Under the pieces are notes generated by a model, which worked only from the letters and a program-made list of their open reading frames with translations, was not told the DNA's origin and ran no database searches. A DNA stretch of 64,000 nucleotides from Dyella sp. SG609. GTDB lineage: Bacteria; Pseudomonadota; Gammaproteobacteria; Xanthomonadales; Rhodanobacteraceae. The translations under genes were made by a program, and so were the position numbers. Below, piece after piece: positions 11,041 to 20,880 of the stretch. Position 1 is the stretch's first letter. The number at the start of each line of letters is the position of its first letter. The stretch is taken from assembly GCF_012275375.1 (NCBI RefSeq), contig NZ_JAAZQJ010000002.1, positions 372,001 through 436,000 of the forward strand. Reading direction: 5' to 3'.

Positions 11041-12294
11041 TCAGCGATCGACTTCGCCGAACACGAGGTCATAGGTGCCGATCATCGCCACCACGTCGGC
11101 CAGCATGTGGCCGCGCACGATGGGATCGATCGACGACAGATGGGCAAAGCCCGGCGCGCGCAGGTGCACGCGGAACGGCTTGTTGGCGCCGTCGGAGACC
11201 AGGTAGCAGCCGAACTCGCCCTTCGGCGCCTCGACCGCGCAGTAGGTCTCGCCGGCCGGCACGCCGTAGCCTTCGGTGAACAGTTTGAAATGGTGGATGA
11301 GGGCTTCCATGTCCTCCTTCATGGCCTCGCGCCTGGGCGGCGCGACCTTGAAGTTCTCCACCATCACCGGGCCCGGGTTGGCGCGCAGCCAGGCCACGCA
11401 CTGCTGGATGATGCGGTTGGACTGGCGCATTTCTTCCACGCGCACCAGGTACCGGTCGTAGCAGTCGCCGTTGACGCCGACCGGGATGTCGAAATCCATC
11501 TCGGCGTACTTGGCGTAGGGCTGCTTCTTGCGCAGGTCCCAGGCCACGCCCGAGCCGCGGATCATCGCGCCGGTCATGCCCCACTGCTGGGCCAGCTCCG
11601 GCGAGATCACGCCGATGCCGACGGTGCGCTGCTTCCAGATACGGTTGTTGGTGAGCAGTTCCTCGTACTCGTCCACCTTCGACGGGAAGTCGGCGGTGAA
11701 GGCCTCGAGGAAGTCGAGCATGGAACCCTCGCGCCAGGCGTTCAGGCGCTTGAGGTCGCTGCCCTTGTGCCAGGGCGACTCGCGGTACTGCGACATCTTG
11801 CCCGGCAGGTCGCGGTAGACGCCGCCCGGACGGTAGTACGTGGCGTGCATGCGGGCGCCGGAGACGGCCTCGTACACGTCCATCAGTTCTTCGCGTTCGC
11901 GGAAGGCGTACAGGAACACCGCCATCGCGCCGAGATCGAGCGCGTTCGAGCCGATCCACATCAGGTGATTCAGGATGCGGGTGATCTCGTCGAACATGGT
12001 GCGGATGTACTGCGCGCGTTCCGGCGCCTCGATGCCCAGCAGGGTCTCGATCGCGCGCACGTAGGCGTGCTCGTTGCACATCATCGACACGTAGTCGAGG
12101 CGGTCCATGTAGCCGATCGACTGGTTGAACGGCTTGGCCTCGGCCAGCTTCTCGGTGCCGCGATGGAGCAGGCCCACGTGCGGGTCGGCGCGGACGATGG
12201 TCTCGCCGTCCATCTCCAGCACCAGGCGCAGCACGCCGTGCGCGGCCGGATGCTGCGGGCCGAAGTTCATCGTGTAGTTGCGGATTTCCTGCAT
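11041..12294 (-). CDS. nuoD: NADH-quinone oxidoreductase subunit D (49 kDa homologue)
   Basis: A 417-residue subunit related to the large subunit of [NiFe]-hydrogenases. It forms the quinone pocket with NuoB. The [17 protein letters not shown] loop near residue 15 carries the quinone headgroup His, and HRGTEKLAE and the C-terminal [20 protein letters not shown]-type segment are present. nuoC and nuoD are separate genes here, unlike the E. coli nuoCD fusion. It starts two bases after the nuoC stop. Confidence 0.98.
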   Translation of the reverse strand: MQEIRNYTMNFGPQHPAAHGVLRLVLEMDGETIVRADPHVGLLHRGTEKLAEAKPFNQSIGYMDRLDYVSMMCNEHAYVRAIETLLGIEAPERAQYIRTMFDEITRILNHLMWIGSNALDLGAMAVFLYAFREREELMDVYEAVSGARMHATYYRPGGVYRDLPGKMSQYRESPWHKGSDLKRLNAWREGSMLDFLEAFTADFPSKVDEYEELLTNNRIWKQRTVGIGVISPELAQQWGMTGAMIRGSGVAWDLRKKQPYAKYAEMDFDIPVGVNGDCYDRYLVRVEEMRQSNRIIQQCVAWLRANPGPVMVENFKVAPPRREAMKEDMEALIHHFKLFTEGYGVPAGETYCAVEAPKGEFGCYLVSDGANKPFRVHLRAPGFAHLSSIDPIVRGHMLADVVAMIGTYDLVFGEVDR

Positions 12295-12296
12295 GC

Positions 12297-13025
12297 TCAG
12301 TTCTCCCGCCAGTTATCGGCGGCTTCGGCCTTGGCCTGCAACAGGTCGGCGTCATCGCGGATCACGCGCGGCACCAGCACGCGCGGCTCGATCGACACGG
12401 GTTCGTAGACCACGCGCTTCTGCTCGGGGTCGTAGCGCACTTCGACGTTGCCGATCAGCGGGAAGTCCTTGCGGAACGGATGCCCCACGAAACCGTAGTC
12501 GGTGAGGATGCGGCGCAGGTCCGGATGGCCTTCGAAGATGATGCCGTAGAGGTCGAACGCCTCGCGCTCGAACCAGTTGGAACCGGCCCACACGCCGGTG
12601 ACCGAGGGCACCACCGGCAGGCTGTCGTCCTCGCCGAACACGCGCAGGCGCAGGCGCTGGTTGTTCTCGACCGACAGCAGGTGGATGACCGCGGCGAAGC
12701 GGCGCGGCTGGCTGACGTCGCGCGGACGGTCGGCCCACTTGAAGCGGCCCATCGCCTCGCCTTCGACGCCGCGCGAGAAACCGGTGCCGGACACCGTCTC
12801 GGTATCCCATTCGGTCTGGCCGTAGCCGAGGTAGTCCACGCCGCACAGGTCGATCAGCTCGCCGAAGCGGAAGGCCGGCTCGTCGCGCAGCGCGGTGGCC
12901 ACCGCGATCAGGTCGGCGGCGGCCACTTCGGCGGTGACTTCGGTGCGGGCGACGCTGATCTTCAGCGTGTCGCCGAATCGCGCGGACAGGCGCTCGGCCA
13001 GCGAGTTCGTTTGCGTTTCGCTCAT
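12297..13025 (-). CDS. nuoC: NADH-quinone oxidoreductase subunit C (30 kDa homologue)
   Basis: A 242-residue subunit of the peripheral arm that clamps NuoD and NuoI. The signature [20 protein letters not shown] followed by [20 protein letters not shown] is near residues 150-190. The C-terminal extension ([16 protein letters not shown]) is the usual form for non-fused homologues. It starts 11 bases after the nuoB stop. Confidence 0.98.
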   Translation of the reverse strand: MSETQTNSLAERLSARFGDTLKISVARTEVTAEVAAADLIAVATALRDEPAFRFGELIDLCGVDYLGYGQTEWDTETVSGTGFSRGVEGEAMGRFKWADRPRDVSQPRRFAAVIHLLSVENNQRLRLRVFGEDDSLPVVPSVTGVWAGSNWFEREAFDLYGIIFEGHPDLRRILTDYGFVGHPFRKDFPLIGNVEVRYDPEQKRVVYEPVSIEPRVLVPRVIRDDADLLQAKAEAADNWREN

Positions 13026-13036
13026 GGCTTAAGGCC

Positions 13037-13584
<548 letters not shown>

Positions 13585-13594
<10 letters not shown>

Positions 13595-13974
13595 TCCAGT
13601 GCTCCCTTCTTCCACACGTAAGCAAAACCGATCACCAGGAGCAGCAGGAACAAGGCCATTTCGATCAGGGCCGTCAAGCCGATCTTGTCGAACACCACCG
13701 CCCACGGAAACAGGAAGGCGATTTCCAGGTCGAAGATGATGAAGAGGATCGCCAGCAGGTAATAGCGCACGTCGAAGCGCATGCGGGCGTCCTCGAAGGC
13801 CTCGAAGCCGCACTCGTAGGGCGAGAGCTTTTCCGATTCGGGACGGCGGGGGCCGGCCAGCAGGCCGATGGCCAGCAGGACGAGCCCTAAGCCCGTCGCG
13901 ACGCCGATGAAGAGCAGGATGGGCCAGTATTCGGCAAGCACGATGTCGCGTACCTCCGCGCCGCCGGGGCGCAT
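13585..13974 (-). CDS. nuoA: NADH-quinone oxidoreductase subunit A
   Basis: A 129-residue three-helix subunit (ND3 family), first gene of the operon. The loop [20 protein letters not shown] after helix 1 carries the conserved Cys-Gly of the quinone-cavity loop, and [15 protein letters not shown] is helix 2. The ATG at 13974 is assumed. An internal GTG ([10 protein letters not shown]) eight codons later would also give a normal N-terminus. A sigma-70-like promoter lies about 150 bases upstream. Confidence 0.96.
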
Positions 13975-14126
13975 CAGTGACCGTCCGGGGGAAACGGCCA
14001 GGGGTAAAACAGGTCCGGTCTACTGCGGATCGGCATGGCCAGGAGGCCGCGGGCTTTCGAGCCACGATCGCGCGCGTTGCAAGCACGAGCGTCCGACTTT
14101 CCACGATCGAATTCGGGAATCGGGAC

Positions 14127-14154
14127 ATTGTATCAGTGCGTTTAACAACAACAA
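14127..14154 (-). promoter_or_regulatory. Candidate promoter of the nuo operon
   Basis: On the minus strand TTGTTG (14149-14154) and TACAAT (14127-14132) are separated by 16 bases. The -10 box matches five of six consensus positions and the -35 box three. Transcription would begin near 14120, giving a leader of about 145 bases before nuoA. Only sequence similarity supports this. Confidence 0.5.
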
Positions 14155-14189
14155 GCCTTGACGGCTATTTCATCGGCCTGCTGGCAAGC

Positions 14190-14208
14190 GCTGCCGGCAG
14201 GCGGCAGC
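14190..14208 (-). terminator. Hairpin after pilZ, without T-run
   Basis: A 7-bp perfect stem (gctgccg / cggcagc) with a five-base loop lies 45 bases beyond the pilZ stop. No T-run follows on the minus strand, so it is a weak or factor-dependent terminator at best. Confidence 0.25.
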
Positions 14209-14252
14209 CGGCCCCGCGACGCCATGCCGCGCCTGCTGCCGTGACGGCGGCG

Positions 14253-14609
14253 TTACATCGTGTGAGTGGGGCGTTCGGAGCCGCTCATGCCGGCCAGGAT
14301 GGCCTCGATGCGGGAACGCGCGACTTCGCCGTCGGAGGAATCGTTGAACTGCACGCCGATGCCGGCCGTGCGGTTGCCCTGGGCGCCGACCGGCGTGACC
14401 CAGACCACCTTGCCGGCCACCGACAGGCGCTCGCCTTCGTCGGCGAGGTTGACCAGCAGCACCACTTCGTCACCCAGCGAATAGCCCTGGGCGGTGGGGG
14501 CGAACAGGCCGCCGTGCTTGAGGAACGGCATGTACGCGTTGTAGAGCGCGGCCGTGTCCTTGATCTTCAATGAAATGATGCCCTGGCGGGCCGCGATGGC
14601 CGGATTCAT
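14253..14609 (-). CDS. pilZ: PilZ domain protein
   Basis: A 118-residue protein that matches the type IV pilus assembly factor PilZ in length and order: IISLKIKDTAALYNAYMPF, GGLFAPT, LGDEVVLLVNL, KVVWVTPVGAQG, TAGIGVQF. PilZ of this class is needed for pilus biogenesis with PilB and FimX in Pseudomonas and Xanthomonas and usually lacks the RxxxR c-di-GMP motif, which I also do not see here. The ATG at 14609 has GGGGA upstream. In many gammaproteobacteria pilZ directly follows holB. Here two envelope-sugar genes lie between them. Confidence 0.88.
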   Translation of the reverse strand: MNPAIAARQGIISLKIKDTAALYNAYMPFLKHGGLFAPTAQGYSLGDEVVLLVNLADEGERLSVAGKVVWVTPVGAQGNRTAGIGVQFNDSSDGEVARSRIEAILAGMSGSERPTHTM

Positions 14610-14725
14610 GCTGCGTCCCCGCGGGCCGTGGACGGTGTCGGCCCGATGGCGGGCATCGTAGCGAGCGGCCCGCCTGGGCGTAAAGCGTGCATGACCTGCC
14701 GTGGGAGCCGGTTCACAGCCGCCCG

Positions 14726-15652
14726 CTACAGCTCGCACCAGCCCCAGCGGTCGAAGATCCACAGCGACGGCAGCTCGCAATGGAGCTTGACGAAGCGCGG
14801 GCCGGGCGCCGCTTCCGGCAACAGGCGCCAGCGGCCCGAGGCATCGCGCTCCAGCGGCGCCTTCGACCAGGGCCAGGTGCATGCGCCGTCGCGGCCGGCC
14901 AGGGTCAGCTTGAGCCAGGGCCGCTGCGTGGCGGAAGGCTGCCACGGCAGCCAGCCTTCGCCGCCGGCAGGCTCCACCGTGCGGAACACTTCCGGCCGCC
15001 CGGCCAGTCCGCGCATGCGTCCGCCGCTGAGCGCGACCTGGCTCTGGTGCTCGTCCAGCGCGGCCAGCTTGGCCGCATGGATGGCCGCGAAGGAAGGCAG
15101 CGCGACCGCTTCGCCGCGCTCCGCCGCGCGGCCATGCACCAGGTAGCTCAGCAGCAACGGCGCCTCGCCCTGCCCCGCTTCCCGCCAGCGCGCCACCGCC
15201 AGGCGCAGCAGCACATGGGCGGCGCTGTGGTCGGGGTGGCCGTCGCCGAGCGCCGGCACGGCGATGAGGTTCGGCCGGCAGCGATCCAGCCAGCCGGTCC
15301 AGGCGCGCAGCTGGCCATCGAGGTCGTCGCGGATGCACGCGGTCAGGCCCATGTCCGGCAGGCCCAGCGGATGCAGCGCTTCCTGCGGCAGGCCCAGCCG
15401 CGCCAGCGCACCGGCCACTTCCTGGCGCCGGCGCGCGCCCCAGCGGCGGCGGTCCTCGGCGCGGATGCGCAGCCGGCGTTCCAGCCAGCGCTGCGGCCAG
15501 GGATTGTTGTCGCCCAAGGTGAGCAGCAGGATCTCCACCGCGCCGCCCGCGGCGCGCACGTGCTGGATCAATTCGCCGGTGGCGATGCTTTCGTCGTCCG
15601 GATGCGGCGCCACCACCAGCAGGCGGGTCCGCGCGTCGATCGTCACTGGCAT
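14726..15652 (-). CDS. PIG-L family deacetylase
   Basis: A 308-residue LmbE/PIG-L-like zinc-dependent amidohydrolase. The metal-binding motif APHPDDESIATGELIQHV is at residues 15-30, and a second metal His is probably in GDGHPDHSAAHVLLR near residue 135. These enzymes remove acetyl groups from N-acetylglucosamine-type sugars. The substrate here is unknown. The ATG at 15652 overlaps the end of the upstream ArnT-like glycosyltransferase gene by ten bases, so the two are probably co-translated and work on one glycan or glycolipid. The C-terminal 100 residues (to DRWGWCEL) have no recognised motif. Confidence 0.85.
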   Translation of the reverse strand: MPVTIDARTRLLVVAPHPDDESIATGELIQHVRAAGGAVEILLLTLGDNNPWPQRWLERRLRIRAEDRRRWGARRRQEVAGALARLGLPQEALHPLGLPDMGLTACIRDDLDGQLRAWTGWLDRCRPNLIAVPALGDGHPDHSAAHVLLRLAVARWREAGQGEAPLLLSYLVHGRAAERGEAVALPSFAAIHAAKLAALDEHQSQVALSGGRMRGLAGRPEVFRTVEPAGGEGWLPWQPSATQRPWLKLTLAGRDGACTWPWSKAPLERDASGRWRLLPEAAPGPRFVKLHCELPSLWIFDRWGWCEL

Positions 15653-17298
15653 GCGTCCGCGCCCTCCTCGTCTTCCACCGGCGGCGGCAATGCCGCCGGT
15701 CGCCAGCCGCGCTCCCAGGCGCGTTTCCAGACCAGCACCAGGGCACGGCCATTGGCGGCGTCGATGCGATGGCGTCCCGCGGCCAAGGTCCATGCCGTAC
15801 CGGCGGGCGCACCGTCGACCGAGGCCTGCACCAGGCCCTTGCCGTCGCTCAGTACATAACTGCCCGCCAAGGCGAGGTCGACGGAACGTGTTCCCGATGC
15901 AGGCGGCAGGTACTGGCCGGCCAGCCATACCTCGTCGCGCAGCGGCAGGTAATTGCGCCGCACGAAGGCATCGCTGGCCGGCGGCAGGCGCCGGCGCAGC
16001 ACCAGCATGGTGCGGTCGCGCGCCATTTCCTCGGCGATGGTGTCGGCCATATGGCCGCGGCGCAGGCGGATCATCGCCATGCTTTCGATCACCGGAAAAT
16101 ACGGCCGCGGGCGGAAGATGGCGTCGCCCTTGGGGTCCATCACCGTCTCGCCCGCATCGGTGTAGTGCAGCACCGCGGCCAGCTCCGCGCGCTGCGGCGC
16201 GAGGCGGTCCAGCCACGGCGGCGCGCCGAGCAGCAGCGCGGCCAGTTCGACACCGATCACCACCTTGCCCACCGCGCGCCGGCGTGCCGCGCTTTCGCGC
16301 AGCCACGGCAGCCGCGCGATCGCACCGGCCAGCACCAGCACCAGCGGCGGGATCGCCGGCAGGAAATCCTGCGCGGTGATCAGCGGCCACACGAACCACA
16401 CCAGGAACAGGAACAGGCCCGCCTGCAGCGCCAGGAATACGGGCCAATCGAACACCTCGCGCGCCACGCGCCGCACATGCCCATAAGCCAGCCGCACGCA
16501 CACGCCCGACAGCAGCACGAAGACCAGCAGCTTGGGCAGCGCATACGCCTTGCGCGCGCCGCCGACGTTGTAGCCGACCAGCCCGTACCACGCCGGCCCC
16601 AGGTCGCCGCGCCAGGCCAGCCACAGCGCGAACAGCGCCGGCACCAGCAGCAGGCCCGCGATGCCGCAGGCGAGCGAACGCAGCCGCGGCACGCGCCGCC
16701 CCGGCGGCCGCGCCAGCGACACCACCAGGCCCGCGAAGCCGGCCACGCCCAGCAGCACCAACGTCTTCTGCGACACCGACAAGGCCGCGCCCACCAGCAC
16801 GCCCGCGACGAACCAGCGCCACGCCCGCGGCGGCGCGCCCACCACCACGGCCAGCGCCGCCAGCCACAGCGCCATCCACATGTCGTCGGTGCGGAACTGG
16901 CCACTGACCAGGAAGAAGCGCGGCACCAGGGCCACGATCAGCATCGCGTAGAACGCGATGTTCGGCGTGTACAGCCGGCGCCCCATGCGCCACACCGCGA
17001 ACAGCGCCAGCGCATACCAGGCCTGCATCGACAGGCGCAGCCAGGTCAGCGCGTCGGCGCGCGCGCCGATCAGGTCCAGCACCAGCGAGTGCAGGCCGCT
17101 GAACAGCGGGCCGTGGTTGTCGAACACATCGCGGTAGACGTGCAGCCCCTGCGTCCATGCCCAGGCCACGTGCGCGTGCTGCGCTTCGTCGGAATTGAGC
17201 GGATAGGCGTTCAACCACGCCAGGCGCAGCACGGCGAGCAGCGCCAATGCCAGCCATGGCCACCGAACCGTGAAGGGTTTTTCCTTGGCAAAACTCAT
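15643..17298 (-). CDS. ArnT-like polyprenyl-phosphate glycosyltransferase
   Basis: A 551-residue integral membrane protein of the GT-C fold (PMT/ArnT, GT39/GT83-like). About 10-12 hydrophobic helices occupy residues 15-370. The first periplasmic loop has the acidic motif NSDEAQHAHVAWAW near residue 37, where GT-C enzymes hold the catalytic Asp, and a soluble domain of about 170 residues follows. It should move a sugar from an isoprenoid carrier to an acceptor in the periplasm. Donor and acceptor cannot be read from the sequence. It is paired with the PIG-L deacetylase downstream. Confidence 0.82.
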   Translation of the reverse strand: MSFAKEKPFTVRWPWLALALLAVLRLAWLNAYPLNSDEAQHAHVAWAWTQGLHVYRDVFDNHGPLFSGLHSLVLDLIGARADALTWLRLSMQAWYALALFAVWRMGRRLYTPNIAFYAMLIVALVPRFFLVSGQFRTDDMWMALWLAALAVVVGAPPRAWRWFVAGVLVGAALSVSQKTLVLLGVAGFAGLVVSLARPPGRRVPRLRSLACGIAGLLLVPALFALWLAWRGDLGPAWYGLVGYNVGGARKAYALPKLLVFVLLSGVCVRLAYGHVRRVAREVFDWPVFLALQAGLFLFLVWFVWPLITAQDFLPAIPPLVLVLAGAIARLPWLRESAARRRAVGKVVIGVELAALLLGAPPWLDRLAPQRAELAAVLHYTDAGETVMDPKGDAIFRPRPYFPVIESMAMIRLRRGHMADTIAEEMARDRTMLVLRRRLPPASDAFVRRNYLPLRDEVWLAGQYLPPASGTRSVDLALAGSYVLSDGKGLVQASVDGAPAGTAWTLAAGRHRIDAANGRALVLVWKRAWERGWRPAALPPPVEDEEGADACQ

Positions 17299-17353
17299 CC
17301 AGCCAGTTTAGAAAAACGGGCTGTCTGCGAGCTTTCCAGTCCAGGACATCGGA

Positions 17354-17435
17354 GGTTGGGGTGAGCCGCAGGCGACCCCCAACATCGCAGTGCAAAGGTG
17401 TAGACGTTGGGGTTCGCCTGCGGCTCACCCCAACC
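17354..17435. repeat. REP-like inverted repeat pair
   Basis: Two near-identical 30-base elements (17354-17383 and 17406-17435) face each other across 22 bases. Each is itself palindromic: GTTGGGGT at one end, ACCCC(C)AAC at the other, and a gagccgcaggcg-type core. They differ by one base pair in the core edge. This is the architecture of REP/BIME elements mobilised by RAYT (TnpA-REP) transposases. It lies between the holB stop and the start of the glycosyltransferase gene. Confidence 0.85.
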
Positions 17436-17451
17436 TACGCCGCGGTGCGAG

Positions 17452-18387
17452 TCAGCGCCAGCGCGAGAGCAATTCCAGCAGCAGCAGGTCGCCGCGCAGC
17501 GGACCGCGCAAGGCATCGCGCGCATGGTTGGCGGCGCGATACCAGTCGTCGAGCGCTTCGGCATCCAGATGGCTGGACAGCGGACCGTTGCCCGCACCCG
17601 CACGGCCGCGCGCTTCGTCGGCCGCGGCCTGCGCGGCGAACCACAGGCGCTGCTCCGGTTCGTTGTCCAGCCAGCGGCGCACCACTTCCATGGTTTCGCC
17701 GCGGCCGGCCGCGAGCGCGGCGAGGTCCTTGCGCACTTCCTGGCGGCGCGCGAGCGCGCCCTGCTCCGCCCAGGCCTTGGCCAGGCCGGGATTGCCGCCG
17801 GCCGCATCGAGCGCGGCGGCCGCATCCTTCACGCCCTCGCCCTGCAGCCAGGCCAGTGCCTCCTCGCGCGCAGGCACCTGGAATTCGATGCGCTGGCAGC
17901 GGCTGCGGATGGTCTGCGGCATGCGCCAGGGCGCGTCGGCCACCAGCAGCAGCAAGGTGTTCCGCGAAGGTTCTTCCAGCGTCTTCAGCAGCGCGTTCGC
18001 CGCCGCGGTATTCATGAAATCGGCCGGATCGATGGTGGCGATCTGCCAGCCGCCGAACTGGCTGGCCATGGCCAGGCGCGAGGAAAGATCGCGGATCTGG
18101 TCGACCACGATGTCGCTGCGCTGCACGCCGTCCTTGCGCAGGCCGAAGCTCAAGGCGATCAAGTCCGGATGCGTGCCCGCGTCCAGCAACAGGCAGCTGC
18201 GGCAGCGGCCGCAGGCATCGCCGTCGACGGACTGCTCGCACAGCAAGCCGCGCACGAAGCGGCGCAGAAAGTCGCGCTTGCCCAGGCCCGCCGGCCCGCA
18301 CAGCAGCAGCGCGTGCGGCATGGCATCGCGGCGGCGGCGCGCCTGCAGGCGTTCCCACAGTTCCGCATGCCAGGGCATCGCGCTCAT
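17452..18387 (-). CDS. holB: DNA polymerase III subunit delta'
   Basis: A 311-residue clamp-loader subunit (stator) that works with tau/gamma and delta to load the beta clamp. The N-terminal AAA+ domain has a P-loop-like LLCGPAGLGKRDFLRRF, the zinc site CGRCRSC near residue 60 preceding GTHPDL, and NALLKTLEEPSRNTLLLLV with the SRC sensor region. It is followed by the helical collar domain. The ATG at 18387 overlaps the tmk stop by four bases. An intergenic REP pair follows. Confidence 0.95.
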   Translation of the reverse strand: MSAMPWHAELWERLQARRRRDAMPHALLLCGPAGLGKRDFLRRFVRGLLCEQSVDGDACGRCRSCLLLDAGTHPDLIALSFGLRKDGVQRSDIVVDQIRDLSSRLAMASQFGGWQIATIDPADFMNTAAANALLKTLEEPSRNTLLLLVADAPWRMPQTIRSRCQRIEFQVPAREEALAWLQGEGVKDAAAALDAAGGNPGLAKAWAEQGALARRQEVRKDLAALAAGRGETMEVVRRWLDNEPEQRLWFAAQAAADEARGRAGAGNGPLSSHLDAEALDDWYRAANHARDALRGPLRGDLLLLELLSRWR

Positions 18388-19022
18388 GGCGCAGCCTCGA
18401 ACAAGGGCGCAATCGCCTGCTCGGCTGCGCGCAGCACTTCCGCCGGCGAATGGCTGGCGTCGATCACGCGGAAGCGCTGCGGCTGCGCCGCGGCGCGCGT
18501 GCGATAGGCGGCGCGCACGCGCTCGAAGAACGCATCCGCTTCCACCTCGATGCGATCCGCTTCGCCGCGCCCCGCGGCGCGCGCGCGGCCGGTAGCGACG
18601 GGCAAGTCCAGCAGCAAGGTGAGGTCGGGCGCGAGACCGCCGGTGGCCCACTGCTCCAGCGCCTCGATGCGTTCGACCGGCTGGCCGCGCCCGCCGCCCT
18701 GGTAGGCGTAGCTGGCGTCGGTGAAGCGGTCGCACAGCACCCAGCGGCCGGCGGCCAGCGCCGGCTCGATCAGCTCGCGCACCAGCTGCGCGCGCGAAGC
18801 GAACATCAGCAGCAATTCGGTTTCCGCGGCCATGCCGCGCAAGGCGGGATCGAGCACGATGCCGCGCACCGCCTCGCCCAGGGTGGTGCCGCCCGGCTCG
18901 CGGGTCAGCAGCAGGTCGACGCCGCGCGCTTCGATGCAGGCGCGCAGCCCGGCCAGCAAGGTGCTCTTGCCCGCGCCTTCGCCGCCTTCGAGGCTGATGA
19001 ATTTTCCGCGTGTCTGGCTCAT
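18384..19022 (-). CDS. tmk: Thymidylate kinase
   Basis: A 212-residue dTMP kinase making dTDP for DNA synthesis. The P-loop EGGEGAGKSTLL is at residues 12-23, TREPGGTTLGEAVR follows, DRFTDASYAYQGGGRG is near residue 100, and a LID-type region rich in Arg is near 145-160. Start and stop both overlap the neighbouring genes by four bases (mltG upstream, holB downstream), consistent with a tightly coupled operon. Confidence 0.97.
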   Translation of the reverse strand: MSQTRGKFISLEGGEGAGKSTLLAGLRACIEARGVDLLLTREPGGTTLGEAVRGIVLDPALRGMAAETELLLMFASRAQLVRELIEPALAAGRWVLCDRFTDASYAYQGGGRGQPVERIEALEQWATGGLAPDLTLLLDLPVATGRARAAGRGEADRIEVEADAFFERVRAAYRTRAAAQPQRFRVIDASHSPAEVLRAAEQAIAPLFEAAP

Positions 19023-20056
19023 TGGCACCGCTTCAACTGATAACAGGCGACATTGCGATTGTGTTCGTCCAGCGTACTGGAGAACACATGGCTGCCGTCG
19101 CCGCGCGCGACGAAATACAGCTCGCTGCCAGCCGCCGGATGCAGCGCCGCTTCCAGCGCCGGCTTGCCCGGCAGGGCGATCGGCGTCGGCGGCAGGCCGG
19201 CGCGGGTGTAGGTGTTGTACGGCGTGTCGGTGGTGAGGTCGCTGCGGTGGATATTGCCGGCATAGCTCTCGCCCATGCCGTAGATCACGGTGGGATCGGT
19301 CTGCAGCAGCATGTGCGTGCGCAGGCGGCGCACGAACACGCCGGCGATGCGCCGACGCTCGTCGGCGCGGCCGGTTTCCTTCTCCACGATGGAGGCGAGG
19401 ATCAGCGCCTCGTACGGCGTGGCCAGCGGCACGTCCTTGTCGCGCTGCGCCCACAGCGCGTCGAGTGTCTTGCTCATGGCGGTATGCGCGCGCTTGAGCA
19501 CGTCCAGGTCGCTGTCGCCTTTGACGTAGGCGTAGGTCTCCGGCAGGAAGCGGCCTTCCGGCATCTCGCCGGCGGCGCCGATCTTGTCCATCAGCTGGCT
19601 GTCGTCCAGCGCGACGCCGTCCTGGCGCAGCTTGTCGGCCTTGGCCAGGGCCTGGCGCAGTTCGCGGAAGGTCCAGCCGTCGACGATGGTGAAGTTGCGC
19701 TGCATCACCCGGCCCGCGGCCATGTTGGCGAGCAGGTCGCGCGGCGTCATGCCGGGGGTGAGCGCGTATTCGCCGGCATGCAGGCGGCCGGCCACGCGCA
19801 GCTGTTCGGCCAGCGCGCGCCAGTACAGCGGATGCTCGGCGCTGACGCCTTGCGCGCGCAGCTGCGCCACGATCTCTTTCAGGCTGCTGCCGCGGCCGAC
19901 GTCGATACTTTGCCCCTGCACCTGCACGTTCAGCGGCGCCGCGCTGAAGCGCGCGAACTCGCGCCAGCCGTAGGCCAGCGCGCCGGCGACCGCCAGCAGC
20001 AGCAGGAGAACCAGGCCGCGGCCCAGCGCGCGCCCTTTCGTCTTGCGTCGACTCAT
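19019..20056 (-). CDS. mltG: Endolytic murein transglycosylase
   Basis: A 345-residue YceG/MltG family enzyme that cleaves nascent peptidoglycan strands and sets glycan length. There is one N-terminal membrane anchor (residues 13-32), a LysM-like region (DVGRGSSLKEIVAQL) and the catalytic YceG domain with ILASIVEKETGR, whose Glu is the predicted active residue, near 220. Further conserved pieces are DPTVIYGMG, YNTYTRAGLPPTPI and LYFVARGDGSHVFS. It overlaps pabC and tmk by four bases each. Confidence 0.96.
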   Translation of the reverse strand: MSRRKTKGRALGRGLVLLLLLAVAGALAYGWREFARFSAAPLNVQVQGQSIDVGRGSSLKEIVAQLRAQGVSAEHPLYWRALAEQLRVAGRLHAGEYALTPGMTPRDLLANMAAGRVMQRNFTIVDGWTFRELRQALAKADKLRQDGVALDDSQLMDKIGAAGEMPEGRFLPETYAYVKGDSDLDVLKRAHTAMSKTLDALWAQRDKDVPLATPYEALILASIVEKETGRADERRRIAGVFVRRLRTHMLLQTDPTVIYGMGESYAGNIHRSDLTTDTPYNTYTRAGLPPTPIALPGKPALEAALHPAAGSELYFVARGDGSHVFSSTLDEHNRNVACYQLKRCQ

Positions 20057-20880
20057 GAGTGCTCCGTCGGAAAACCAAGCTCGCGCCAGTGCGACTGCAG
20101 GGCGCGGGTGACCGGTCCGGGAACATACACGGTCTCGGCCATGCTCCGCACCGGCACGATGCCGCGCACGCTGGAACTGAGGAACAGCTCCTGCGCATGC
20201 AGCAGCTCACCCAGGGCCAGTTCCCGCACCCGCACCTCGCGCACGGCCAGCACTTCCGCACGCGCCACGCCGGCCACGCCGCAGCGCTCCAGCGAGGGCG
20301 TCACCAGCGCGCCGCCGATCACCGCGAACAGGTTGGCCATGGTGGTGCAGATCACGCGGCCGGCGCCGTCGAGCAGCAGGCCGTCGGCGATGGAGGGATC
20401 GTCCCATTCCGCCCGCGCCAGCACCTGTTCCAGGCGGTTCAGATGCTTGATGCCGGCCAGCAGCGGCTGCTCGGCCAGGCGCAGCTGGCACAGGCGCAGG
20501 CGCAGGCCGTCGCGGTACGTCTCCGGCGCCGTCACGGGCGCGGCGAACGCGGCGACGATGCGGGTGGGCTGCGGCGATGCGGGCATGGCATAGCCGCGCT
20601 CGGCCACGCCGCGGGTGATGGTGATGCGCACGACGGCGTCGGCCATACCGTCCGCGACGGCAGCCGCTTCGCGTGCAAGCAAGGCTTCATCCGGCGCCAG
20701 CAGGCGCAGGCGTGCGCAGCTCTCGCGCAGGCGCTGCATATGCCGCGGCCACAACGGCGCACGGCCGGCGACGAAGCGGATCGTCTCGAACAGCCCGTCG
20801 CCGTAGGCCAGCCCGCGATCCAGCGGCGACAGCGCAGCGTCCGCCGCGCCGTCGACCAGCAGGCGCAGCGGCGCCGCCAT
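20053..20880 (-). CDS. pabC: Aminodeoxychorismate lyase
   Basis: A 275-residue fold-type IV PLP enzyme converting 4-amino-4-deoxychorismate to p-aminobenzoate and pyruvate for folate. Seen: RGLAYGDGLFETIR near residue 22, the PLP lysine in AGIKHLNRLEQVLAR near 140, DGLLLDGAGRVICTTMANLF near 165 and ELFLSSSVRGIVPV near 240. The ATG at 20880 shares its first base with the last base of pabB, so the genes are coupled and act in sequence. Confidence 0.95.
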   Translation of the reverse strand: MAAPLRLLVDGAADAALSPLDRGLAYGDGLFETIRFVAGRAPLWPRHMQRLRESCARLRLLAPDEALLAREAAAVADGMADAVVRITITRGVAERGYAMPASPQPTRIVAAFAAPVTAPETYRDGLRLRLCQLRLAEQPLLAGIKHLNRLEQVLARAEWDDPSIADGLLLDGAGRVICTTMANLFAVIGGALVTPSLERCGVAGVARAEVLAVREVRVRELALGELLHAQELFLSSSVRGIVPVRSMAETVYVPGPVTRALQSHWRELGFPTEHS

